NCBI GenBank assembly: GCA_035249465.1
Contig: DATFGL010000070.1
Coordinates: forward strand, 1 to 38,018
DNA: 38,018 nucleotides
Origin: 66-474 sp035249465
GTDB lineage: Bacteria; Pseudomonadota; Gammaproteobacteria; Xanthomonadales; Rhodanobacteraceae
Direction: 5' to 3'
The position numbers and the translations under genes were made by a program. This document shows positions 7,259 to 13,032 of the stretch, in pieces; position 1 is the first letter of the stretch, and every line of letters starts with the position of its first letter. Below the pieces are notes generated by a model. The model did no database searches. It was not told the DNA's origin and saw only the letters and a program-made list of their open reading frames with translations.

Positions 7259-8086
7259 ATGCGTCACACGTTCGTCTGCCACGCCATGCCGCGCGCCGTC
7301 CTGCCCGAAGTGAATTGTCTGTTGATCGAAGGCCCGGACGGTCGGCGATTCGCCCAGGCGCAGTTTTCCGGCAACGTGGAGTCTCTCGCGCAAGGGCAGT
7401 GGCAGTGGAATGCGTGGCTCGATGCGCAAGGGCGCGTGCAGGCGCTGATGCACCTGACCGACCTTGGTGGCGAGCGCCTGCTGGCGATCCTTCGCGGCGG
7501 CAATGCCGAAGAAACGCGCGCCGGTCTCGCCCGCTATGTGTTTCGCGCGAAGGCATCCGTGACCGCGCGCATTTTCAGTGGACATGCCGGGGGCGCGCTG
7601 CCGATGGGACGCGTCGACGCCGGCCCGCACGACGACATCGCCATCGGCTGCGGTGATCGCAGCCTGCAGTTGAAAGGGCCTAATACCCAAGCTGACCCGG
7701 AAGCCGCGAACGCATGGCGGCTGGCGGACATCCGCGCGGGCTGGCCCGTTCTGCCTGCAGGCGACGCGCAATTCCTGCCGCCGGCCCTGTCGCTGGAAAG
7801 GCTGGGCGCCGTGTCGCTCGACAAAGGCTGCTACCCCGGACAGGAAATCGTGGCCCGGCTGCACTACCGCGGCGGACACAAGTTCGGTCTGTATCGCCTG
7901 CGCGGGCCAGCATCGCTGGAGCCCGGAGCCGCCGTGCAAGCCGACGCCGTCGGCCCTGTCCGGGTGCTGGACTGCGCCTCGGCTGACGGCGCGGTCGAGG
8001 TTCTCGTGGTCGCGCCCAAATCAAACACAAATACATTCAATATCTTGTACAATTGTTACGATGTTGTATCGAGATACAATACGTAA
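7259..8086 (+). CDS. ygfZ: YgfZ/GcvT-type folate-binding Fe-S maturation protein
   Basis: YgfZ is a tetrahydrofolate-binding protein, related to GcvT, needed for full activity of some Fe-S enzymes such as MiaB. The protein (275 residues from the ATG at 7259) shows the family signature KGCYPGQEIVARLHYRG, the K-G-C-Y-x-G-Q-E motif with its functional Cys, preceded by a LADIRAGWPVLPA segment. No strong ribosome-binding site separates the start at 7259 from one at 7286. The gene is divergent from sdhAF4. The last 20 or so codons run into AT-rich DNA holding a promoter-like region, so the C-terminal tail (NTFNILYNCYDVVSRYNT) is probably not conserved. Confidence 0.88.
   Translation: MRHTFVCHAMPRAVLPEVNCLLIEGPDGRRFAQAQFSGNVESLAQGQWQWNAWLDAQGRVQALMHLTDLGGERLLAILRGGNAEETRAGLARYVFRAKASVTARIFSGHAGGALPMGRVDAGPHDDIAIGCGDRSLQLKGPNTQADPEAANAWRLADIRAGWPVLPAGDAQFLPPALSLERLGAVSLDKGCYPGQEIVARLHYRGGHKFGLYRLRGPASLEPGAAVQADAVGPVRVLDCASADGAVEVLVVAPKSNTNTFNILYNCYDVVSRYNT
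8053..8080 (+). promoter_or_regulatory. Strong sigma-70-like promoter with an overlapping palindrome
   Basis: In a locally AT-rich patch there is TTGTTA (8053-8058), a 16 bp spacer, and TACAAT (8075-8080), a good -35/-10 pair for the plus strand. Overlapping the -10 is TTGTATC-GA-GATACAA (8064-8079), a palindrome with perfect 7 bp arms, and just upstream lies TTGTACAA (8045-8052). This arrangement suggests a repressor-controlled promoter. It would drive the long leader and the SleB-like hydrolase downstream. The regulator is unknown. Confidence 0.5.
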
Positions 8087-8435
8087 CCCGATCTAAACGC
8101 CACGAATCCTTTACGGGATTTTTACGTCCTGGCACTTGCGCAGTGCACAAGACGCCCCTACCCTGCGCGCAGCTTCGCAAGCCGGGCCTGATTCGTGGCC
8201 CGGTCTGCATGCGGTCCGGAAGATCCGCACCGCGTGCCAGACGGCGACGAACGTCGATTGCACAAACGTATTGGCGCAATGCGGAACCTGCCAGCCCCGG
8301 CCCTTTGCCGGCGATCGCTTCCAGGGCCGGGCCATCAATCCATCCATTTGCGGCGTATGCCCTGCGGGCCCGCCGTGTTCCAAGCCAGGTGCCGGCCTGA
8401 TCCGGCATGTGGTGCCCTCATAGGAGAACGACCCG
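8087..8435 (+). other. Long leader or non-coding region upstream of the hydrolase
   Basis: These 349 bp have no convincing gene. They contain several stem-loops, for example GGGCC/GGCCC around 8186-8203 and a 9 bp stem CCCGGCCCT/AGGGCCGGG within about 8290-8340. A start-less reading frame at 8136-8423 contains several Cys codons, but it has no good start and its composition is ambiguous. If the promoter at 8053-8080 is active, this is a structured 5' leader or a small RNA. Confidence 0.35.
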
Positions 8436-8867
8436 ATGACCTTGGGCCTGTTGCTCGGAATGATCGCGCTGCTTCCACGGCCGGTCGCCGACCATACCTG
8501 TCTGGCAGCCACCGTGTACATGGAGGCTCGCAGCCAGCCCACCCGCGGCCAACTGGCCGTTGCCGAGGTGGCGCTGGACCGGCTCGACATGGGCCGCTAC
8601 GGAAACACCATCTGCGACGTGGTGACGTTCCCCCACCAGTTCGCGTTGACGACCACGTCGGAGAACTTCACGTTCGACAACACCGCGGCGTGGAACAAGG
8701 CGTGGCAAGTCGCCGGCCAGGCCATCGCGATCTGGTCCGAACCCGCCTCGGACCGCAAGCTGGTGGTGCCGCATGCCAACCACTTCATCCGGCTGGGCTC
8801 CACCGCCACCTGGGCAAAAAACCCCGTCGCGACGATTGGCGATCACGAGTTCTACGTCGTCGATTGA
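8436..8867 (+). CDS. SleB-like cell wall hydrolase (Hydrolase_2)
   Basis: This 143-residue protein resembles the catalytic domain of SleB/CwlJ-type cell wall hydrolases (PF07486), lytic-transglycosylase-like enzymes that cut peptidoglycan. Visible family features are CLAATVYMEARSQP (the catalytic Glu is in the YxEAR motif), GQLAVAEVALDRL, CDVVTFPHQFAL and a C-terminal GDHEFYVV. A hydrophobic N-terminus (TLGLLLGMIALLP) suggests a signal peptide or anchor and a periplasmic place of action. The ATG has a clear ribosome-binding site (AGGAG, 8422-8426). It ends just before a Rho-independent terminator and is probably monocistronic. Confidence 0.85.
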   Translation: MTLGLLLGMIALLPRPVADHTCLAATVYMEARSQPTRGQLAVAEVALDRLDMGRYGNTICDVVTFPHQFALTTTSENFTFDNTAAWNKAWQVAGQAIAIWSEPASDRKLVVPHANHFIRLGSTATWAKNPVATIGDHEFYVVD

Positions 8868-8886
8868 TTCGGCAAGCGCCGTAAAG

Positions 8887-8913
8887 AAAAAGGCCCTCGA
8901 CGAGGGCCTTTTT
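8887..8913 (+). terminator. Rho-independent terminator after the hydrolase gene
   Basis: AAAAAGGCCCTC-GAC-GAGGGCCTTTTT is a perfect hairpin with a U tract on the plus strand, 19 bp after the hydrolase stop. Its A-rich left side means it could also stop transcription from the convergent lipoprotein gene on the minus strand. Confidence 0.93.
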
Positions 8914-8941
8914 GTTGCTCACCGCGATATGGCGATCGCGG

Positions 8942-9490
8942 TCAGTACCTGTAGACCTGATCTTCCCTGATCATTACATAGTCGCCAGGCTGCACCTGCG
9001 GCGGATTGCGCTGGGTAACCGTGGCGTACTGCCCGTTCTGAAGCTGCACGACCACCTGCCATCCATAGTCGCCGTTGCCCGAACGCGACCCGATCGCGTG
9101 ACCGGCGAACCCGCCGCCGACCGCGCCGGCGACCGTTGCCGCGGTCTTGCCGTTGCCTTTGCCAACCTGATGGCCAAGCAATCCGCCCACCACGGCCCCG
9201 ATCACCGTGCCCACCGCTGCGCTGTTGTTGTTGCCCAACTGCACCTCACGAATGTCACGCACGTAACCGCAACCCTGATAGCACTGCTGGTTGCCGCCGT
9301 AATAGCCGCCTTGGGAGGGCGGCTGCCCGCCGTAGTAGCCGCCCTGCGGGGACGGCTGCCCGCCATAACCCGGGCGCGTGTTGTAGGCGGGCTCGCATCC
9401 TGCGAGCAACGCTGCCGTGGCGACCGCGCATGCCAGCATGGCTGCACGACGCATGGGTTTCGGAATTTTCACGAACGATGGTTTCGACAT
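8942..9490 (-). CDS. Glycine-zipper outer-membrane lipoprotein, copy 1
   Basis: This 182-residue lipoprotein has a lipobox LLAGC with Cys32, a linker of three near-repeats of QGGYYGGQP type, then a glycine-zipper 2TM segment at about 94-134 (GTVIGAVVGGLLGHQVG and AGAVGGGFAGHAIG), and a C-terminal domain with QVVVQLQNGQYATVTQ. This is the SlyB / Rickettsia 17 kDa antigen layout, usually an outer-membrane lipoprotein linked to envelope stress. The start has AGGAG seven nt upstream. The next gene upstream on the same strand encodes a related protein, so the two look like a tandem duplication. The exact role is unknown. Confidence 0.85.
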   Translation of the reverse strand: MSKPSFVKIPKPMRRAAMLACAVATAALLAGCEPAYNTRPGYGGQPSPQGGYYGGQPPSQGGYYGGNQQCYQGCGYVRDIREVQLGNNNSAAVGTVIGAVVGGLLGHQVGKGNGKTAATVAGAVGGGFAGHAIGSRSGNGDYGWQVVVQLQNGQYATVTQRNPPQVQPGDYVMIREDQVYRY

Positions 9491-9528
9491 GTCTCTACTC
9501 CTTGTCGTGCGTGGCCGTCATGGCGCGA

Positions 9529-10233
9529 TTACCGGTAATAGCTGCCGCCTTGCTTGTCGCTGGCAACGACTTCGCCATTGCGCACAGGCAGGCCCGTGCC
9601 CACACCCGGGTTGTGGTCCATGCGGATGTGCCCGGCCTGGCCGTTCAACGTGTAAGTGACGTCATAGCCAACCGTCTTGGTGGTCGTGCTCTTGTCGGTG
9701 ACCGTGTGGCAGACGTTGCGGGTTTCCGTCTTGGTCGCGTTGTTTTCCTGATGATTCTTCTGGATCTCATGCCCGGCGAACGCACCACCGGCAGCGCCTG
9801 CCACCGTTGCCAGCGTCTTGCCCTTTCCACCACCAACCATGTGGCCCGCCAACGCACCTGCCAGACCGCCAACAACGGCGCCGCCGATCTGGTGCTGGTC
9901 CTTGTAGGTTTCCGGAACGGCGACCTGCTCATCGCGGCACACCTGCCGCGGTTTGCTTGTAGTGGCGGATTGGGTGATCGGTTGTACCGCCACGACCTGC
10001 GCAAATTGCGGGGCTGCCGCCGGTGCGCCTTGCGGCGCCTCTGCCGCGCCATTCGCCATGGGTTCCTGGCCGGGCGGCAGCTGTGCAGTCGCCGCGGAAG
10101 TGGCCATGGTCATGTTGGCCGGGGTGGCCTGGGCCTGCTGATTGCCCCCGCTTCCGCACCCCGCCAAGGCGGCGATGGCAACGATCCCGAACGAAGCGAT
10201 TATTGCGTGTGCCAATCTCGATTGACGTTTCAT
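9529..10233 (-). CDS. Glycine-zipper outer-membrane lipoprotein, copy 2
   Basis: The 234-residue protein has a signal peptide with lipobox ALAGC (Cys26), an Ala/Gln/Pro-rich linker (27-95), a glycine-zipper segment at about 117-157 (GGLAGALAGHMVGGG, AGAAGGAFAGHEI), and a C-terminal domain with TVGYDVTYTLNGQAG ending in GGSYYR. Cys99 and Cys175 flank the zipper and could form a disulfide. The ATG at 10233 is preceded by GGAGA; a longer start exists without support. The zipper core is very like that of the neighbour at 8942-9490, 38 bp downstream. Confidence 0.85.
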   Translation of the reverse strand: MKRQSRLAHAIIASFGIVAIAALAGCGSGGNQQAQATPANMTMATSAATAQLPPGQEPMANGAAEAPQGAPAAAPQFAQVVAVQPITQSATTSKPRQVCRDEQVAVPETYKDQHQIGGAVVGGLAGALAGHMVGGGKGKTLATVAGAAGGAFAGHEIQKNHQENNATKTETRNVCHTVTDKSTTTKTVGYDVTYTLNGQAGHIRMDHNPGVGTGLPVRNGEVVASDKQGGSYYR

Positions 10234-10342
10234 CTTGGTCTCCCGGCCCGATGGCCCAATGACAATGGGATTCAAACAACCCGACAATGAACCGTTCATC
10301 AACGGCGCCGAATCGGTTCATGCGCCATTTCAGCGTACTCCA

Positions 10343-11131
10343 ATGACCGAACTTTGCCCACACTCCAATATCTTCGACAGCCACGCGCATCTGGACGCGC
10401 CGGAATTCGACGGCGATCGCACGCGGGTGCTGCGTGACGCCCGTGCGGCGGGCGTGGCGGAAATGCTCATCCCCGCCGTCACCGCGGAAAGCTGGCCGAA
10501 GCTGGAGACCCTTTGCACCTCCGAGCCGGGTCTGCATCCCGCGTACGGCCTGCACCCGTGCTACCTGAACCAGCACGCCGCCACCGATCTTGCCGCGCTC
10601 GATGCATGGTTGCGCTCGCACCCCGCGGCGGCCGTCGGCGAGTGCGGTCTCGATTACATGCAGGCCGGCCTCGACCGCGAACGGCAGATGTACTTCCTGC
10701 GTGGACAATTCGAGATTGCCCGCCGGTTCGATCTGCCACTGGTGCTGCACGCACGCCATGCTTTCGAAGCGGTGATCCTGGAGCTGCGCGAGTTCGGCGA
10801 ACCATTGCGCGGCGTGGTGCACAGTTTCTCCGGAAGCGCGGAACAAGCGCAGCAACTGTGGAAGCTCGGTTTCCATGTCGGCATCGGGGGACCGGTGACC
10901 CACGAACGCGCGCGGCGTTTGCGCAACGTGATCGCATCCGTGCCCGCGGAAAGCCTGCTGCTGGAAACCGATGCGCCCGACCAGCCGGGCGCTCACCACA
11001 AGGGCAAGCGCAACGAACCGGCGTTCCTGCGTGAAATACTGCATTGCGTGGCCCGGTTGCGCGGCGAAGATCCCGACGATCTGGCACGCACCACTACCGC
11101 GAATGCACGCCGCCTGTTTCGCTGCGGGTAA
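10343..11131 (+). CDS. yjjV: TatD-family metal-dependent DNase, YjjV-like
   Basis: TatD-family enzymes are TIM-barrel phosphoesterases with two metal ions that act as 3'-5' exo-DNases or D-aminoacyl-tRNA-linked hydrolases depending on the member. The 262-residue protein shows the metal-binding DSHAHLD (His14, His16), AVGECGLDY with the metal-binding Glu, LVLHARHA, GVVHSFSGS, and the C-terminal LLLETDAPD. The long match in the VHSFSGS to ETDAPD region is closer to E. coli YjjV than to TatD itself. The ATG at 10343 gives the conserved N-terminus; a longer in-frame ORF starts inside the divergent lipoprotein leader. The gene is convergent with tcdA, with 3 bp between the stops. Confidence 0.9.
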   Translation: MTELCPHSNIFDSHAHLDAPEFDGDRTRVLRDARAAGVAEMLIPAVTAESWPKLETLCTSEPGLHPAYGLHPCYLNQHAATDLAALDAWLRSHPAAAVGECGLDYMQAGLDRERQMYFLRGQFEIARRFDLPLVLHARHAFEAVILELREFGEPLRGVVHSFSGSAEQAQQLWKLGFHVGIGGPVTHERARRLRNVIASVPAESLLLETDAPDQPGAHHKGKRNEPAFLREILHCVARLRGEDPDDLARTTTANARRLFRCG

Positions 11132-11134
11132 GCG

Positions 11135-11911
11135 TCAGGCGTCCGGCTTCAGCAGCATCGCCAATGCGCGTCCCACGGCAGCAAATGCAAACGCGCCGGT
11201 GACATGGGTGGCCGCGCCGAGGCCGCCACCGCAATCCAGTTTCAGCGAATCCGAACCTTCCGGCCGCGTGCCGCACACACTGCCGTCGGCCTGCGGATAG
11301 CGCACGTTTTCCAATGAATACACGGCCGGCACACCGAAATAGCGGTCGCGGTTCGACGGGAAGCGAAATTCCTGGCGCAGCTTGCGGCGCATCAGGCTGA
11401 GCAGCGCATCGTGCTCGGTGCGGGAAAGGTCGCGCACGCGGACCATGGTCGGATCCGTGCGCCCGCCCGCCGAACCGCACACGACCAGCGGTAGTTTGCG
11501 GCGCCGGCACCACGCTGCCATTTCCACTTTCACGCGGAATGCATCGCAGGCATCCAGCACCAGATCGAAACCGCGATCCAGCAATTCGGCAAGGGCCGCG
11601 GGCGTCACGAAGCGTTCGACGGGTTCGACCTTCAGCGCGGGACTGATTCCGCGCAGACGCTCGGCCATCACCGTGACCTTGGGCTTGCCCAGCGTGTTCG
11701 ACAGCGTGTGCAATTGCCGGTTGGCGTTCGATACGCACACCTCGTCGGCATCGATCATCGTGAGCGAGCCCACGCCGCTGCGCGCCAGCGCTTCCGCCGC
11801 CCACGAGCCAACGCCGCCCACGCCGACCACGGCCACACGCGTGGAGGACAGGCGCGCCAGACTGCCGGCGCCGTACAGCCTCTCGATGCCGGCAAAACGG
11901 GAATCAATCAT
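11135..11911 (-). CDS. tcdA: tRNA t6A cyclisation enzyme TcdA (CsdL)
   Basis: TcdA is an E1-like enzyme that uses ATP to dehydrate N6-threonylcarbamoyl-adenosine at tRNA position 37 into its cyclic form. The 258-residue protein has the nucleotide-binding VAVVGVGGVGSWAAEAL (glycine loop 30-36), DADEVCVSNANRQ (54-66) with the ATP-contacting Arg, LVLDACDAF, and a C-terminal SVCGTRPEGSDSLKLDCGG characteristic of the TcdA/CsdL group rather than of ThiF or MoeB. The start at 11911 (MIDSRFAGIERLYG) matches the family N-terminus. It follows the small Mpo1-like gene on the same strand. Confidence 0.95.
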   Translation of the reverse strand: MIDSRFAGIERLYGAGSLARLSSTRVAVVGVGGVGSWAAEALARSGVGSLTMIDADEVCVSNANRQLHTLSNTLGKPKVTVMAERLRGISPALKVEPVERFVTPAALAELLDRGFDLVLDACDAFRVKVEMAAWCRRRKLPLVVCGSAGGRTDPTMVRVRDLSRTEHDALLSLMRRKLRQEFRFPSNRDRYFGVPAVYSLENVRYPQADGSVCGTRPEGSDSLKLDCGGGLGAATHVTGAFAFAAVGRALAMLLKPDA

Positions 11912-11930
11912 CAGCCAATGATAGCTTGGC

Positions 11931-12239
11931 TCAGATACGCACCCGCCCGCGCAGGATGTCCGCGAACATCACCCAATCGCCTGTAAAGCTGTAGAGCGGA
12001 TGCCGGAAGGTCGCGGGCCTGTTCTTCTCGAACACGAAATGCCCGATCCATGCGCAACCGTATCCGCAAACCGGAGCACCGATCAGCCACCACGGATTCC
12101 GCGTCGCGATGGCGATCACGACGGACGCGATCACCAGCCACGAGCCGATGAAATGCATTCGCCGGCAGCGACGATCGGTGTGTTCACCGAGATAGACCGG
12201 ATAGAACTCGCGAAAGCTCGCGTACATGCGGTACATCAT
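11931..12239 (-). CDS. Mpo1-like (DUF962/YGL010w) membrane protein
   Basis: The 102-residue protein matches the DUF962 / Mpo1 family: YASFREFYPVYLGEH near the start, RRMHFIGSWLV, two short hydrophobic helices, then GHFVFEKNRPATFRHPLYS and a GDWVMFADIL segment. Yeast Mpo1 is an Fe(II) dioxygenase that alpha-oxidises 2-hydroxy fatty acids; conserved His residues in these motifs are the likely metal ligands. The bacterial substrate is unknown. An ATG at 12239 is the best start, as codons further out are TTG inside the cold-shock terminator. The gene begins only about 10 bp after that terminator, so it may depend on read-through or a weak internal promoter. Confidence 0.85.
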   Translation of the reverse strand: MMYRMYASFREFYPVYLGEHTDRRCRRMHFIGSWLVIASVVIAIATRNPWWLIGAPVCGYGCAWIGHFVFEKNRPATFRHPLYSFTGDWVMFADILRGRVRI

Positions 12240-12249
12240 CGCACCAAAC

Positions 12250-12278
12250 AAAAAGCCCCGCAGCGCTGCGGGGCTTTT
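12250..12278 (-). terminator. Rho-independent terminator of the cold-shock gene
   Basis: On the minus strand AAAAGCCCCGCAG-CG-CTGCGGGGCTTTTT forms a long perfect hairpin with a T run, 24 bp after the csp stop codon. It separates csp from the Mpo1-like gene. Confidence 0.93.
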
Positions 12279-12301
12279 CGTGTCGCGTTGGCAACGATGA
12301 C

Positions 12302-12511
12302 TCAGGCGGGCTGCACCTGGTCGGCCTGCAGGCCTTTCGGCCCCTGGACGACGTTGAAGGTGACCTTCTGGCCTTCCTGCAGGGACTTGAAGCCGGTGCC
12401 GGTGATCGCGCGGAAATGCACGAATACATCTTCACCATTTTCGCGGCTGATGAAACCAAAGCCCTTGGCATCGTTGAACCATTTCACGGTGCCGGTCTGA
12501 CGCTCCGACAT
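12302..12511 (-). CDS. CspA-family cold-shock protein
   Basis: This 69-residue single OB-fold protein binds single-stranded RNA and DNA and melts mRNA structure. It has the family opening GTVKWFNDAKGFGFI with RNP1 (KGFGFI, 16-21) and RNP2 (VFVHF, 29-33), and ends GPKGLQADQVQ. The ATG at 12511 has AAGGAG six nt upstream. The leader upstream contains GTGCA/TGCAC inverted-repeat sequence near 12547-12562, which could fold in the mRNA, as csp leaders often do. It has its own terminator and is probably monocistronic. Which csp paralogue this is cannot be told from sequence. Confidence 0.95.
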   Translation of the reverse strand: MSERQTGTVKWFNDAKGFGFISRENGEDVFVHFRAITGTGFKSLQEGQKVTFNVVQGPKGLQADQVQPA

Positions 12512-12743
12512 AACTGACTCCTTACTACTCGATTGGTTGAAAAACAGTGCACTTGCATGCACAACTTGAAGCACTGACTAGCGAGAGTGAAGACAGCGAT
12601 GCGATCGTTGACACGGTCAGCAACCGGCCCCATACAAGCCACCCCCAAACGGCTTGGCTAACTCAGCGGCGCGATCGTACAGCAGTTTTGCCCCCGAATG
12701 CCAGTGCGGCGGCTGCAAAATGTTCCTGCCTGCCCTGGCAGCA

Positions 12744-13028
12744 TCACTCCCCCCCGTTGCGGCGCCGCAGGCCCTCCTCGATGCCCACCAGGGCGGCCAA
12801 TGCACCTGCGGCCAGCAGGGCCGAGAGCCCCAATCCCACGAGATTGATGACCGTTCCCAGCGCAAGCGTGACGGGGGCGGCATGCGACACCGCCGCCGTG
12901 ATGCCATAGGCGATCCCCGCCGCAATCAGCAACATTCCGATCCAGGCGACCACCCGGGAGGCCGCCAGGGCCAATCCAAGGTGCCGGCTTTGCAGGTTCC
13001 GGTAGGGCAGCCAGCGGCGTGGTTCCAT
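12744..13028 (-). CDS. Small two-helix membrane protein, unknown function
   Basis: I do not recognise a family for this 94-residue protein. It has a polar N-terminus rich in Arg (MEPRRWLPYRNLQSRHLGL), two membrane helices at about 24-50 and 57-82, and a charged end (EEGLRRRNGGE). The ATG at 13028 has an almost ideal ribosome-binding site (GGAGGTGA) lying within the end of the upstream metallopeptidase gene, and only 4 bp separate the two genes. It is thus probably translated from the same mRNA as the peptidase. Confidence 0.72.
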   Translation of the reverse strand: MEPRRWLPYRNLQSRHLGLALAASRVVAWIGMLLIAAGIAYGITAAVSHAAPVTLALGTVINLVGLGLSALLAAGALAALVGIEEGLRRRNGGE

Positions 13029-13032
13029 GTTG

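Noticed and set aside
9300..9365. Short tandem repeats that might look like a CRISPR or minisatellite
   Set aside because: They are in-frame codons for three GGYYGGQP-type units in the lipoprotein linker, without spacers.
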